Part shown: piece after piece, positions 54,731-63,759 of the stretch | Layout of the letters: each line of letters opens with the position of its first letter | How positions within the stretch are numbered: the stretch's first letter is position 1 | Origin: Planotetraspora sp. A-T 1434 | GTDB taxonomy: Bacteria; Actinomycetota; Actinomycetes; Streptosporangiales; Streptosporangiaceae | Assembly (NCBI RefSeq): GCF_025420585.1 | Contig: NZ_JAOEGB010000003.1 | Span: 265,264 to 329,263, forward strand | Length of the DNA stretch: 64,000 bases | Direction: 5' to 3' | Translations under genes and position numbers: made by a program | The notes under the pieces: model-generated | What the model saw: the letters and a program-made list of their open reading frames with translations, nothing else | What the model was told of the DNA's origin: nothing | Database searches by the model: none

Positions 54731-55831
54731 TTGTCGAACGTCCTTGAGACCAGGGCGGCCCCCGCCGCCGAGCCCAGGGGCCGCGCGCGCCGGTGGCGGG
54801 GCCGCCTGGTCTTCACGGTGACGGCGGCGTGGCTGCTCTTCGTCGTCCTGCACCGCCTGCTGTCCGGCCGGTTCTGGCTGTGGCTGCTGCCCGACCTGGT
54901 GCCGCCGATCGTCTACCTGGCCGGTCCACTCCTGTTGCTGGCCGCCGCTCCCCTCGCGGGCCGGCTCCGGCGGTGGTGCGCGGTCCTGGCGGTCGTGTCC
55001 CTCGCCCTCGGCGCCGATCAAAGCGCCCTCAACCCCGCCGCGGTGACGGGTGCCGGGTCACCGGCTCCGCCCGGCGCTCTCCGCGTGGTGTCCTGGAACA
55101 CCGAGTACTGGCACCAGGACGACGACCCCGGGCACTTCTACGGCTTCCTGAAGGCCCAGCACGCCGACGTCTACCTCCTGCAGGAATACCTGTCCTGGAC
55201 GGACGACACCCCCCGGCAGGTCGACGACCTGGCCCGGCTGCGCCAGGAGTTCCCCGGCTACCGGATCGCGGTCGAGGGAGAGCTGGTCACGCTGTCGCGC
55301 TTTCCCATCGTGGCCAGCCCGCCGGTGGGACCCGCCAGAGCTCTCGGGCCGGGCGCTCCGTGGCTGTCGGCGTTCACGCTGGGCAAGGTGCTGCGGACGG
55401 ACCTGCGGATCGGCACGTCCGTCCTGTCGCTGTACAACGTGCACATCCCCACGCAGTACATGCTGAACGAGAATCCGCTCACTCCGGCGTTCTACACGTT
55501 CCTGCAGGACCGGAACGCCGCCCGCAAGGCGCAGTTCGACGGCCTGGAGGCCGACGTCGGGGCCAACCGCAACCCGCTCCTCGTGGCCGGCGACTTCAAC
55601 AGCACGTACGCCATGGGAGACATGGGATGGCTGTTCCACCGGCTGTCGAGCGCCAACCGGGCGGCTCACTCTCTCTACCCCGCCTCTTGGCCCGCCGGCG
55701 GCCCGGCCCTGTGGCAGCTCGACTGGACCTTCACCTCCTCGGCCAGGGTTCACGGCTACCGGCTCCTCGACCCGGAGGGCATGTCCGACCATCGCGCGCA
55801 GGGACTGGTCATATCGATCGGCGACACCTAG
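54731..55831 (+). CDS. EEP-family (endonuclease/exonuclease/phosphatase) membrane protein, intact
   Basis: 366 residues. Two or three N-terminal helices, then an EEP domain with all motifs: SWNTEYW (about 120), LLQE (149), LYNVHIP (236), AGDFNS (287), DWTFTS (331) and MSDHRAQ (353). EEP enzymes cleave phosphodiesters or phosphomonoesters. Outside the membrane the enzyme could release a lipid- or sugar-phosphate made by this operon (inference). I chose the TTG at 54731 because GGAGG lies 8 bases upstream and the frame begins there. Its last codons and stop are echoed at 58537-58566. Confidence 0.9.
   Translation: MSNVLETRAAPAAEPRGRARRWRGRLVFTVTAAWLLFVVLHRLLSGRFWLWLLPDLVPPIVYLAGPLLLLAAAPLAGRLRRWCAVLAVVSLALGADQSALNPAAVTGAGSPAPPGALRVVSWNTEYWHQDDDPGHFYGFLKAQHADVYLLQEYLSWTDDTPRQVDDLARLRQEFPGYRIAVEGELVTLSRFPIVASPPVGPARALGPGAPWLSAFTLGKVLRTDLRIGTSVLSLYNVHIPTQYMLNENPLTPAFYTFLQDRNAARKAQFDGLEADVGANRNPLLVAGDFNSTYAMGDMGWLFHRLSSANRAAHSLYPASWPAGGPALWQLDWTFTSSARVHGYRLLDPEGMSDHRAQGLVISIGDT
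55803..55821 (+). repeat. 19-bp direct repeat, copy 1 (3' end of EEP gene)
   Basis: GACTGGTCATATCGATCGG, in the last codons of the intact EEP gene (reading LVISIG), is repeated exactly at 58537-58555. The following bases are also similar (CCTAGA at the same distance, supplying a stop). Confidence 0.9.
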
Positions 55832-55981
55832 ACGAGTTCCCATAGTTGCCGGCCGCTTTTTGAAGGGACCAAAAATCTGGCAATAGATAGTTACGCCTTC
55901 ATCACGATTACGGCGGTTTCGGCAACCCTGGCCTCGATGATTTCGTCTTCGATGTACCCGGACGCAGAGCACGAGGACAAA

Positions 55982-58483
55982 ATGGGCAAATTGCGCGTAT
56001 GGATTGCACGGTCAGTCGTTTTGGCATTACTCCTTCCGCTGATTACCGTGCAGGCCCTCGTCTCCCCGGCCGCTGCGGTGAGCTGCTTCGAGCTGCCCGT
56101 CGGGGGTTTCCAGCCGGTGCCCGAGGCATGGAGCGCGCACGTGGCCCCGTTCACCGGCACGGTCACCCTCGATGTGGAACGATTCATCGGCTGGAGCAAG
56201 GCGGAGATCCGTTGGAGCGACGGAGCGACGACCCCGCTGCCTATCGGCTCCTGCGAGAACGCGGCGGACGAACCGGTCTACACCGTTAAACCCTTCAGCG
56301 TCTCCCATACATTCAACGGCGACGAGGGCGCCTCGGCCTGTTTCGCCTTTGGCGGGACGACGAACGACGGTCGCACCGAAGAGGTCTCCTGCCCCTATGA
56401 CACCTGGCGGACCGGATGGGCCGTTTACCCGGCTGACGGCGACCTGGACGGCGACGGCGTGCCGAACAACGCCGACGCCTGCTTTCTCCAACCGGGGCCC
56501 GTGGCCAACCATGGATGCCCCGGAGACACGCCCTCTCCGACTCCCTCGTCCGACTGCGGCAAACCCGCGCTCGACCTGGGCCCCGAGGGCGTCGTCGACC
56601 ATCTGTCGGACGTGGAACTGACGGCGAAGGCGACCTTTCCCGCCGGCTCCGACCCCGCCGCCTACTCCTACACCTGGCGGAAGATCACCGGCCCGGGAAG
56701 CGTGACCTTCGCCCCGAACCAGGTGGGGACCCGTGTGGGGTCCACCCTCCACGTCAACACGACCGCCGCCTTCTCGAGGCAAGGCACGTACACACTGGAG
56801 TTCGAGGCGAAATCCGGTGACTGCGCCGTCACGAAGGCCCTCACACTCGACCTCGTGACGCTGAAGGCCGCGCTGACCCTCAGCCCGGCCGGCGGCACCG
56901 CTCCCCTGAGGAACGTACGGCTGGACGCCCGAGAGTCCCGGGGCGCCACGACCTACGCCTTCGAGGTACGCCGCCTCGACAGCGCCGGGTCGCCCACGGG
57001 CAGCCCGCTGCCGTTGACCGGCTCCGGCGACCAGGCGGTGCGGTCGGTGGACCTGCTGACCGCCGGGGACTACCGCGCCAAGGTGACCGTCGGCGACGGA
57101 ACCGACACCGATACGGCGACCCAGGACATCACCGTTGCCGGCCTGAGGATCGTCGCCGACCACTCCGACGCGCACCAGATGATCCGGGGGACCGTCGTCC
57201 CGGCCACGGGGGCATGCCCGGTCTCCCTCACCGTCGAGAGCATCAAGGACGATTCGGCCGTCTGGAACGCGCTCAAGCCCGTCCCGCGCGACGGCGCCAC
57301 GCTGCCCCCGGGGCCCGAGGCGACCTTGCCCAAGGCCGTCGACCCCAACGGCACGGCCGCCCTCGCACCTCAGGGCTACGGCAAGCTCACCTGGCCCAAC
57401 GCCTGCTTCACCGCACCTGACCAGGTCATCACCGTGACCTACGACGTGTTCGATCCCCTCGCGCTCAACGCGCAGTACCTCGACTACTTCGTCCAGCTCG
57501 TCAGCCTGGGCACGATCTCCACGACGGGCCTGCAGTACGACTACCGCAACCTGGCCTCCTTCCAGCGGGGCCTCCGCGGCGACGCGCGCCGAGTGTGGGA
57601 CTGCCTAACCCGGAACCCCGTCTCGGTGACCACGGCGGAGAACGTGATATGCGCGCTGCCGAGCGCGGCGCGGCTGGTGAGCGACCCCGCCCAGCGGGAT
57701 CGCCTGCTGTCCCAGCTGGCGACCGTCGCCAACGGGCTGTACATCACCGAGGAGACGCGAAGGGCATACGATGCGATCAGCCAGCTCAATCCCGCGGACA
57801 TCGCCAAGTACGCGGCCCGGGTGGTCTCCGGGGACCTGGGCGTCGACATCGGCGACGGCCAAGCCGTCCTTGGGGCGTTCAAGCAGCAGGAGGCGGCGAG
57901 CAAGGCCCTGTCGGAGGCGGCCGACACCGCGGAGAAGGCCGGTGTGGAAAGCCTGGACAAGTCCCGCACCGACCTCCAGCAGGCCCGCGAGGTCCTGAGG
58001 ACCGCAGGTCAGGATCGCGCCGTCGCCACCCGTTTCGTCAACGCCGAAAAGGCTCTGGCCACCTGCCGGCAGACCCGTCCAGGCCGATGCGCGAATCTGG
58101 TCACCGCGCTCAACGCGGCGCGTCAGGCACTGGTACCGGTCGCCCAGCGCTACCAGGTGACGGCCGACTCGGCCGCGCTGGCCCGGATCACCGCCTTCAT
58201 CACCGCTCAGCAGGACAGGGTGGACGCCCTGGTCGTCGCCGTACAGGACGCGATCAAGGCCATTCCCGTGCTCCGGCGAGCCGCGGCCCAGGCCACCCGC
58301 GCCCTGCAGGCCGCCGAAGCTCTGACGAAGGTGGCCGTCGCCTTGGGACCGCTCATCATGCTCTTCCAGCAGACCGCGGCCTACCTGGACGCTCGCGACC
58401 GTGGCGCGCTGACGGGCGCGGTCTACTTCGTCGCCTGTGGCCCGGAGAGCCACAGGGCCGTGTGCCGTCGAGAGGGCCGATAG
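55982..58483 (+). CDS. Secreted TSP3/Ig-like surface protein
   Basis: 833 residues. A Sec signal (about 1-33, ending PAAA) is followed by a Cys-bearing beta domain, a calcium-binding thrombospondin type 3-like stretch (DGDLDGDGVPNNADACF), and a Pro/Ser/Thr linker. Two PKD/Ig-like domains (about 200-410: DLSDVELTAKATF-like and AGGTAPLRNVRLDARES-like) and a helical, Gln/Ala-rich C-terminal half with coiled-coil character (about 560-800) complete it. There is no LPXTG or membrane anchor. I chose the ATG at 55982 because the signal sequence begins there; ATGs at 55949 and upstream would add a charged leader. The gene and its terminator are bracketed by a 19-bp direct repeat. Function unknown. Confidence 0.85.
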   Translation: MGKLRVWIARSVVLALLLPLITVQALVSPAAAVSCFELPVGGFQPVPEAWSAHVAPFTGTVTLDVERFIGWSKAEIRWSDGATTPLPIGSCENAADEPVYTVKPFSVSHTFNGDEGASACFAFGGTTNDGRTEEVSCPYDTWRTGWAVYPADGDLDGDGVPNNADACFLQPGPVANHGCPGDTPSPTPSSDCGKPALDLGPEGVVDHLSDVELTAKATFPAGSDPAAYSYTWRKITGPGSVTFAPNQVGTRVGSTLHVNTTAAFSRQGTYTLEFEAKSGDCAVTKALTLDLVTLKAALTLSPAGGTAPLRNVRLDARESRGATTYAFEVRRLDSAGSPTGSPLPLTGSGDQAVRSVDLLTAGDYRAKVTVGDGTDTDTATQDITVAGLRIVADHSDAHQMIRGTVVPATGACPVSLTVESIKDDSAVWNALKPVPRDGATLPPGPEATLPKAVDPNGTAALAPQGYGKLTWPNACFTAPDQVITVTYDVFDPLALNAQYLDYFVQLVSLGTISTTGLQYDYRNLASFQRGLRGDARRVWDCLTRNPVSVTTAENVICALPSAARLVSDPAQRDRLLSQLATVANGLYITEETRRAYDAISQLNPADIAKYAARVVSGDLGVDIGDGQAVLGAFKQQEAASKALSEAADTAEKAGVESLDKSRTDLQQAREVLRTAGQDRAVATRFVNAEKALATCRQTRPGRCANLVTALNAARQALVPVAQRYQVTADSAALARITAFITAQQDRVDALVVAVQDAIKAIPVLRRAAAQATRALQAAEALTKVAVALGPLIMLFQQTAAYLDARDRGALTGAVYFVACGPESHRAVCRREGR

Positions 58484-58489
58484 AAGGTA

Positions 58490-58525
58490 CAGGGAGCCGG
58501 GCCGCGGTCACGGCCCTGCTCCCTG
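58490..58525 (+). terminator. Intrinsic terminator after the TSP3-protein gene
   Basis: CAGGGAGC...GCTCCCTG encloses GGGCCG...CGGCCC, giving a long interrupted stem just after the stop codon. Confidence 0.8.
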
Positions 58526-58536
58526 CGCGGCGCGGA

Positions 58537-58555
58537 GACTGGTCATATCGATCGG
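58537..58555 (+). repeat. 19-bp direct repeat, copy 2
   Basis: An exact copy of GACTGGTCATATCGATCGG from the 3' end of the EEP gene, followed by a TAG in the same frame (LVISIGNA-stop). There is no EEP coding sequence ahead of it here. Confidence 0.9.
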
Positions 58556-58602
58556 AAACGCCTAGATTCGCGTGGATTCGCACCAAATGAGGAGGATCTA
58601 CG

Positions 58603-59628
58603 GTGAGAACCCCCCGATGCCGTATGACCGCGGCCTTCCTGGCACTCGGCACTGTCACGGCGCTCATCCAGCCGGGCGTCGCCCAGGGCGCGGCCGGCGT
58701 CACCGCCACCGTCTTCTATCCGAACCCGGTCCAGAGCACGGGCGACGAGTCGCTCACCGACAACAAGGACCGCGACGGCGCCGCCTTCGCCGCGGCGTAC
58801 CACACGGTCACGCTGACCGACCTGGACGGCTCCGGCACTCTGACCGGGCGATACGTCCGGGTCAAGAGCGAGACCGGAAACGCCGCCCAGGCCGTGAACG
58901 GGGCCTTCCCCGCCTGGCATCGCGACGTCGACCAGTTCGAGCAGGTGATGGGCTACTACTGGGTCACCACCGCGCAGCAGTACATCCAGTCGCTGGGGTT
59001 CGGCTCCCGGCTGCGCCCGGTCAACCAGCGCCAGATCGAGCTGCGCATCAACCAGTACGGCGGGGACAACTCCTTCTTCCGGGACGACAAGGCCAACATC
59101 ACCCTCGGCAAGGGCGGCGTGGACGACGCCGAGGACGCCGAGGTGATCGTCCACGAATACGGCCACTCGGTGCAGGACGGCCAGGTGCCGGGCTTCGGCA
59201 CGACCCTGGAGTCCGGCGCGATCGGCGAGGCCTTCGGCGACTACCTCGCGGTCGCGGTGAGCAGCTGGAAGACCGGCGTGCCGACGAAGACCCCCGAGGC
59301 GTGCGTGGCCGACTGGGACTCGGTCTCCTACACCTCCGCCGTCCCGCACTGCCTGCGCCGCCTGGACGGGACCAAGCACTACCCCGAGGACGTGATCGGC
59401 GAGGTGCACGCCGACGGCGAGATCTGGTCGTCCGCTCTGTACGAGATCCGCGCCAAGCTCGGTGACAAGCTGGCGAGCACGGCCATCATCGACGCGCAGT
59501 TCGACTTCGCGAAGGACACCACCTTCCGGGCGGCGGCCGAGGCGACGGTGGCGGCCGCGCAGCGGCACGGCGGGAGCACCGCCGCGGCCGCCGCGCGGGC
59601 CGCGTTCACCTCCAGGGGCCTCCTCTAG
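58603..59628 (+). CDS. Secreted zinc metalloprotease, M36/fungalysin-like
   Basis: 341 residues. Signal sequence of about 30 residues ending VAQGA. The zinc site is HEYGH (184-188) with the third ligand Glu209 in GAIGEAFGDY, the gluzincin pattern; VIVHEYGHSVQD is typical of M36-like enzymes. It lacks the long N-terminal FTP propeptide of full M36 proteases, so it is a minimal version with only a short prodomain at most. GAGGAGGATCTACG before the GTG supports the start. It is convergent with the GH18 gene, 7 bases away. Confidence 0.88.
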   Translation: MRTPRCRMTAAFLALGTVTALIQPGVAQGAAGVTATVFYPNPVQSTGDESLTDNKDRDGAAFAAAYHTVTLTDLDGSGTLTGRYVRVKSETGNAAQAVNGAFPAWHRDVDQFEQVMGYYWVTTAQQYIQSLGFGSRLRPVNQRQIELRINQYGGDNSFFRDDKANITLGKGGVDDAEDAEVIVHEYGHSVQDGQVPGFGTTLESGAIGEAFGDYLAVAVSSWKTGVPTKTPEACVADWDSVSYTSAVPHCLRRLDGTKHYPEDVIGEVHADGEIWSSALYEIRAKLGDKLASTAIIDAQFDFAKDTTFRAAAEATVAAAQRHGGSTAAAAARAAFTSRGLL

Positions 59629-59635
59629 CCAGGAG

Positions 59636-60718
59636 CTAGCTCTGCCGTAGCGCGGGCATCGGGATCGGGATGGCGTAGGCGGTGGCCCCACCGCCCACGC
59701 CGCCCTCGCAGCCGTTCGGAGGGGCGGTCGTCACGCCCCGGGTCGAGGGGCGCTCGGCCGCCCAGAACATGTAGCCGAGAAGTCCCGAGCTGGTGCCCGC
59801 GCCGTTGGGAGCGGCGGTCTGGACGAAGCTTCCCGTGGACTTCTGCAGCGACGTGGCGTAGTCGGTGCACTCGGGCCGGACCTTGCTGCCCTCGGCGATG
59901 TAGAGGCTGCCGGTGAACTTGGCCGGAGCCAGCGGCGGGATCGGCGGGGAGTAGGTCGGCTTGCCGTCCAGGTGCTCCTGCCAGTTGGCGATCGCCCCCG
60001 AGGTGCTCGGCTGGCGGGCCGGGACCATCGCGTTGGCGTAGTCCAGGACGGGCGTGCTCGTCCGGAGCCAGTCGGCGGTGGCCTTCCTGCCGATGTCGAT
60101 CAGCCACCGGTCGCCGGCCGCCAGATCGATGGTGAGGCGGGCGGCCTGGTTCGCCCCGGTCGGGTCGTAGGGAAGCACGGCCCGGTAGGCGTCGATGAAT
60201 GCCTGCAGACCGGCCAGGTTGGGGCCGCTGTTCTCCTCATAGTCGATCTCGATGCCGACGCCGAGCCGCTGGGCCGCCTCGGCGGCGTTGCGCCCGAACT
60301 GCGCGGCGTTCTCGGCCAGCGCCGAGTTCCACGCGTCGGTGTAGGTGATCCCGCCGATGGACAGCATGACCCGGATGCCACGGCTCTTGAAGTAGTTGAC
60401 GATGTCTGCGGTCATGCCGCGCGGCACGCCGTCGAGGGTCTGGGCGTCGGTCGTCTTGTGCAGGAGTTTCACCGGGTGGACGAAGCTGAGCACCACGACG
60501 TTGACCGAGGGCCGCCCGTCACCGCGGTCGATCAGCCAGTGGTTCTTCTGGTCGAATTCGGTCAGGTCTCGGACGGCGCCCCAGATGCAGGCGTCGTCGC
60601 CGCAGTGCCAGGCCCCGTAGACCTGGACCGGCGTCACGGCGGCCTTCGCCGGTGCGGTGACGAGCATCGGGATGAGAAGTGGGACGAGTAAGCAGAAGAG
60701 CGCGGCCAGACGGCGCAT
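59636..60718 (-). CDS. Secreted GH18-family (chitinase-like) protein
   Basis: 360 residues. A signal sequence ends APAKA. The TIM barrel shows VNVVVLSFVHP, VMLSIGGITYT (SxGG motif) and GVGIEIDYEE with Glu161 at the catalytic position; the usual DxxDxDxE reads GxxIEIDYE, so the first two Asp residues are replaced. Later GYMFWAAERPSTRG is the conserved Trp region. The family cleaves chitin or peptidoglycan-like glycans. No carbohydrate-binding module is attached. The altered motif makes activity less sure. GGGAGG sits 5 bases before the ATG at 60718. Confidence 0.85.
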   Translation of the reverse strand: MRRLAALFCLLVPLLIPMLVTAPAKAAVTPVQVYGAWHCGDDACIWGAVRDLTEFDQKNHWLIDRGDGRPSVNVVVLSFVHPVKLLHKTTDAQTLDGVPRGMTADIVNYFKSRGIRVMLSIGGITYTDAWNSALAENAAQFGRNAAEAAQRLGVGIEIDYEENSGPNLAGLQAFIDAYRAVLPYDPTGANQAARLTIDLAAGDRWLIDIGRKATADWLRTSTPVLDYANAMVPARQPSTSGAIANWQEHLDGKPTYSPPIPPLAPAKFTGSLYIAEGSKVRPECTDYATSLQKSTGSFVQTAAPNGAGTSSGLLGYMFWAAERPSTRGVTTAPPNGCEGGVGGGATAYAIPIPMPALRQS

Positions 60719-61087
60719 GCAACCTCCCGTGTACGGAGAAATCGGCATGAACGTAACTGATCACGCGGTCGGCGTCCCTAGTCGCGAAGGCGACAACTGT
60801 GCATGGTCTCCCACCGCGCCAAGCAGACGGAAACCCCGCCCAGGTGCGGCCGTCGGGTCGCACCCTTTCTCGTTCCTCCCGCTCGTCCTCGCGCCGCCCG
60901 GCTGCTCAGGGCGCGGCCGTGGCCTGACCGTCGGGTGTCGCGCTGCCCGTGCCGAACTGCCGGGCGTAAATTGGAAAACGCACGCGACCACGTCGCCAGT
61001 GGGCTCCACCGCGGCCACGCCATCGGCAGCCGGCCGAGCCGTACGGCAGGCCGGGCGTGGGCGGACAGATCGGGGCGGTGGACCACG
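60719..61087. other. Divergent intergenic region, chitinase-like gene and phosphatase gene
   Basis: About 370 bases, GC-rich. I see no gene, hairpin or recognised motif; it should contain the two promoters. Confidence 0.5.
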
Positions 61088-62371
61088 ATGGGCATTTCCG
61101 GTGCGGAGCGCATGCTGAGCGGACTCCTGGATGGAAGCCACTACGCCTCCATGGAGCAACTGCCCGCTCTGGTCGCACAGCACGCCACGGGGGCGGGGCT
61201 GCACGAGGCGCTCATCTATCTCACCGATCTCCAGCAGAACGTCCTGCGCCTGCTCCCGGCCAAGCCGGAGGACGAGGAGGCGCGGGGCGAGAGCGACGAA
61301 TCGTGGCGCAAGGACGCGCCGGCCGAGATCCGGATCGAGGGCACGCTCGCCGGGCGGGCGTTCCAGAGATCGCGAGGCGTGTCGGAGTCGACGGGCGAGG
61401 GCGCCGGCCGATGGTGGGTGCCGCTGCTCGACGGCACCGAGCGCCTGGGCGTGCTGAGGATCACCCCCGAGCTCGACGACGACGAAGCCAGGGACCGCAT
61501 GTGGAGCCTGGCCTCGCTGGTCGCGATGCTGGTGGCGAGCAAGCGCGACTACAGCGACTCCTTCGCCCGCCTGGTGCGCACGCGGGCGATGTCCGTGGCG
61601 GCGGAGATGCAGTGGCAGGTGATGCCGCCGCTGACGTTCATCGGCGAGGAGATCGCGATCGGCGCCGTGCTGGAGCCGGCCTACGAGGTGGGCGGGGACG
61701 CCTTCGACTACGCGATCGACGGGGACACCGTGCACCTGGCGGTCTTCGACGCGATGGGGCACGACACCGCCGCCGGTCTGACCGCGAACCTGGCGATCGC
61801 GACCTGCCGGAACCAGCGGCGCCAGGGCGGCACGCTGCTCCAGAAGGCCGAGGAGATCGAGCGCGCGCTGATCGAGCAGTTCGCCGGCAACCGCTACACG
61901 ACCGCGATCATCGCGGAGTTCGACCTTCGCACGGGTGAGCTGAGCTTGATCAACCGGGGGCATCATCCTCCGGTCCTCATCCGCGGCGGCCGCTGGAACT
62001 GCGAGCTGGAGTGCCCGCCCGGCCATCCGCTCGGCACCGATCTCGGCCTGGAGACCATCGTCTGCCACGAGCAACTCGAACCCGGAGACCGTCTGATCCT
62101 CTACACCGACGGCATCACCGAGGCCCGCGACGCCTCCGGGAGGGAGTTCGGCCTGGAGCGTTTCGTCGACTTCGTGATTCGCCACCACGCCGACGGGCTG
62201 CCCGTCCCGGAGACGCTGCGCCGTCTCATGCATGCCGTGCTCGACTATCACCAGGGCGATCTCCGGGACGACGCGACCGTGCTGATCGCCGAGTGGCGGG
62301 GCCCCGCCGGGCGGAGCCCCAGGACCCCACTGGAGCACTTCGAACAGCGCTCGCCGCAGGCCGCCACCTGA
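61088..62371 (+). CDS. GAF-SpoIIE (PP2C-type) serine phosphatase
   Basis: 427 residues. The first 180 residues look like a degenerate GAF sensor domain. The rest is a SpoIIE/RsbU-type PP2C phosphatase: AMSVAAEMQWQVMPPLTF linker helix, YEVGGDAFDYAID (metal Asp), FDAMGHDTAAGLTANLAI (metal Asp), LINRGHHPPVLI, LILYTDGITEARD and GDLRDDATVLI. In actinomycetes such phosphatases dephosphorylate anti-sigma antagonists in stress or developmental switches. No partner anti-sigma gene is adjacent. ATG at 61088 with GGTGG ahead. It is convergent with the GCS2-like gene. Confidence 0.92.
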   Translation: MGISGAERMLSGLLDGSHYASMEQLPALVAQHATGAGLHEALIYLTDLQQNVLRLLPAKPEDEEARGESDESWRKDAPAEIRIEGTLAGRAFQRSRGVSESTGEGAGRWWVPLLDGTERLGVLRITPELDDDEARDRMWSLASLVAMLVASKRDYSDSFARLVRTRAMSVAAEMQWQVMPPLTFIGEEIAIGAVLEPAYEVGGDAFDYAIDGDTVHLAVFDAMGHDTAAGLTANLAIATCRNQRRQGGTLLQKAEEIERALIEQFAGNRYTTAIIAEFDLRTGELSLINRGHHPPVLIRGGRWNCELECPPGHPLGTDLGLETIVCHEQLEPGDRLILYTDGITEARDASGREFGLERFVDFVIRHHADGLPVPETLRRLMHAVLDYHQGDLRDDATVLIAEWRGPAGRSPRTPLEHFEQRSPQAAT

Positions 62372-62425
62372 CGGGCCCTCAGCAGTCAGGCAACCTTGAT
62401 CACGAGCGGGGGAGCCGCCGTCCGT

Positions 62426-63553
62426 CTAAGACGGGAGACCGGTGACCGTCTGCTCGACCAGGAGCCTGGCGACGTCGGTGACGCGGCGGCGGCGCTCGTA
62501 GGCGGCACGCTGGCGCGCCGCCCCGGAGCCGCGGCGCCGTACGAGATTGAGGGTGGAGGTCACGAACGGCAGGTCACCGGTATCCATGAGGCTCGGCCGC
62601 ACGTGGTCTAGCAGTCGGCAGGCCAGCTCCCAGGCGGGCTCGCGGTTCCCGGTGAGGAGATCGAGCCCTTCGCCCTCCAGGCCGTCGCGGGCCGCCCGCC
62701 AGGAGGCCGCCCGCAGCACCGTCTGCTCGACGGCCGGGGCGGGAACGCCGGCGCGCACGTCGCTCAGCGCGGTGGCGGCCAGCGCCCGCACCAGAGCGGC
62801 CAGCATCGTGGCCTCCTCCGCCGTCGCGCAGGCGTCGGCCGTGCGGAACTCCAGCGTCGGCAGGTGGTGCGACAGCCGGACGAGCCAGTACACCATCCCG
62901 AAATCCATGATCGCCCCGGTGGCGTACAGGCCCTCGATCAGGCTGTCGTAGTGCCGGGCCGACTCGAAGTACGGCGGAGGCTCCACGCTGGGCCATCGCG
63001 CGATCACGATCGACCGCCAGCTCGCGTATCCGGTGTCCATGGAGTCGGCGATCGGCGAGTTGCCCGCGAGCGCCTGCAGGACCGGCAGCCAGGGGCGCAC
63101 GTGGTTGCTGACCCGCACCGCCTCCTCGCGGTCGGCCATGCCGATGTGGACGTGGCATCCGCACACCCCCTGCCCGCGCATGATCGCGCGAAACTCGCCG
63201 GCCATGCGGTCATAACGCGCGGAGCGGCTCAGCGGCGGCATGCCGAGGTTGCCGCTCAGCGCGGTGCCGCAGGCGGCGAGCCCCACGCCGACGGCGGCCG
63301 CGGCCTCCGACGCGACGGCCCGCGTCTCCCGCAGATCACCCTGCAGCCGCCGCAGATCCGTGTGCACGGCGCTGTTGGTCTCGACCTGGAATCGGGTGAG
63401 CTCCGGCACCATCCGGGCGCCGATGGGCCCGCCTGCCCGCCTGCGGACTTCCTCCGCGACGGGCGCCACCTCTCCCGTCGCCGGGTCGAGCAGGAGGAAC
63501 TCCTCCTCCACGCCCACCGTCAGCAGCGGGAAGCGGGCTCTCGCCGGGGCCAC
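62426..63553 (-). CDS. Glutamate-cysteine-ligase-like carboxylate-amine ligase (GCS2/YbdK)
   Basis: 375 residues. LTVGVEEEFLLLDPATGEV (ATP and metal-binding Glu), VETNSAVHTDLRRLQGDLRETR, GCHVHIGMADREEAVRVSNHVRPWLPVLQALAGNSP and LPTLEFRTADACATAEEA are GCS2 signatures. The family joins glutamate or other carboxylates to amines; in mycothiol-producing actinomycetes its exact product is usually unknown. The GTG at 63553 has GGAGGA 9 bases upstream, which decides the start over longer frames reaching to 63940. Confidence 0.9.
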   Translation of the reverse strand: MAPARARFPLLTVGVEEEFLLLDPATGEVAPVAEEVRRRAGGPIGARMVPELTRFQVETNSAVHTDLRRLQGDLRETRAVASEAAAAVGVGLAACGTALSGNLGMPPLSRSARYDRMAGEFRAIMRGQGVCGCHVHIGMADREEAVRVSNHVRPWLPVLQALAGNSPIADSMDTGYASWRSIVIARWPSVEPPPYFESARHYDSLIEGLYATGAIMDFGMVYWLVRLSHHLPTLEFRTADACATAEEATMLAALVRALAATALSDVRAGVPAPAVEQTVLRAASWRAARDGLEGEGLDLLTGNREPAWELACRLLDHVRPSLMDTGDLPFVTSTLNLVRRRGSGAARQRAAYERRRRVTDVARLLVEQTVTGLPS

Positions 63554-63759
63554 GCGACAGGTTCCTCCGGACGTGCCGACTCCGGCCTGCGCTGTCACGG
63601 CAGGCCCATTTCCGGGTCTCAGCCGCCCCGGCCACGGCCGGTCAGCACGTCCCGTGGTTTCATGTGCGTTCCTTTTCCCGATATTTCCGGTTCCCGATAT
63701 TTCTGGCCGGGGTTTCTCGACACGGGCGACGACGCCCATGTCATCTGCGCGGACGGGAG

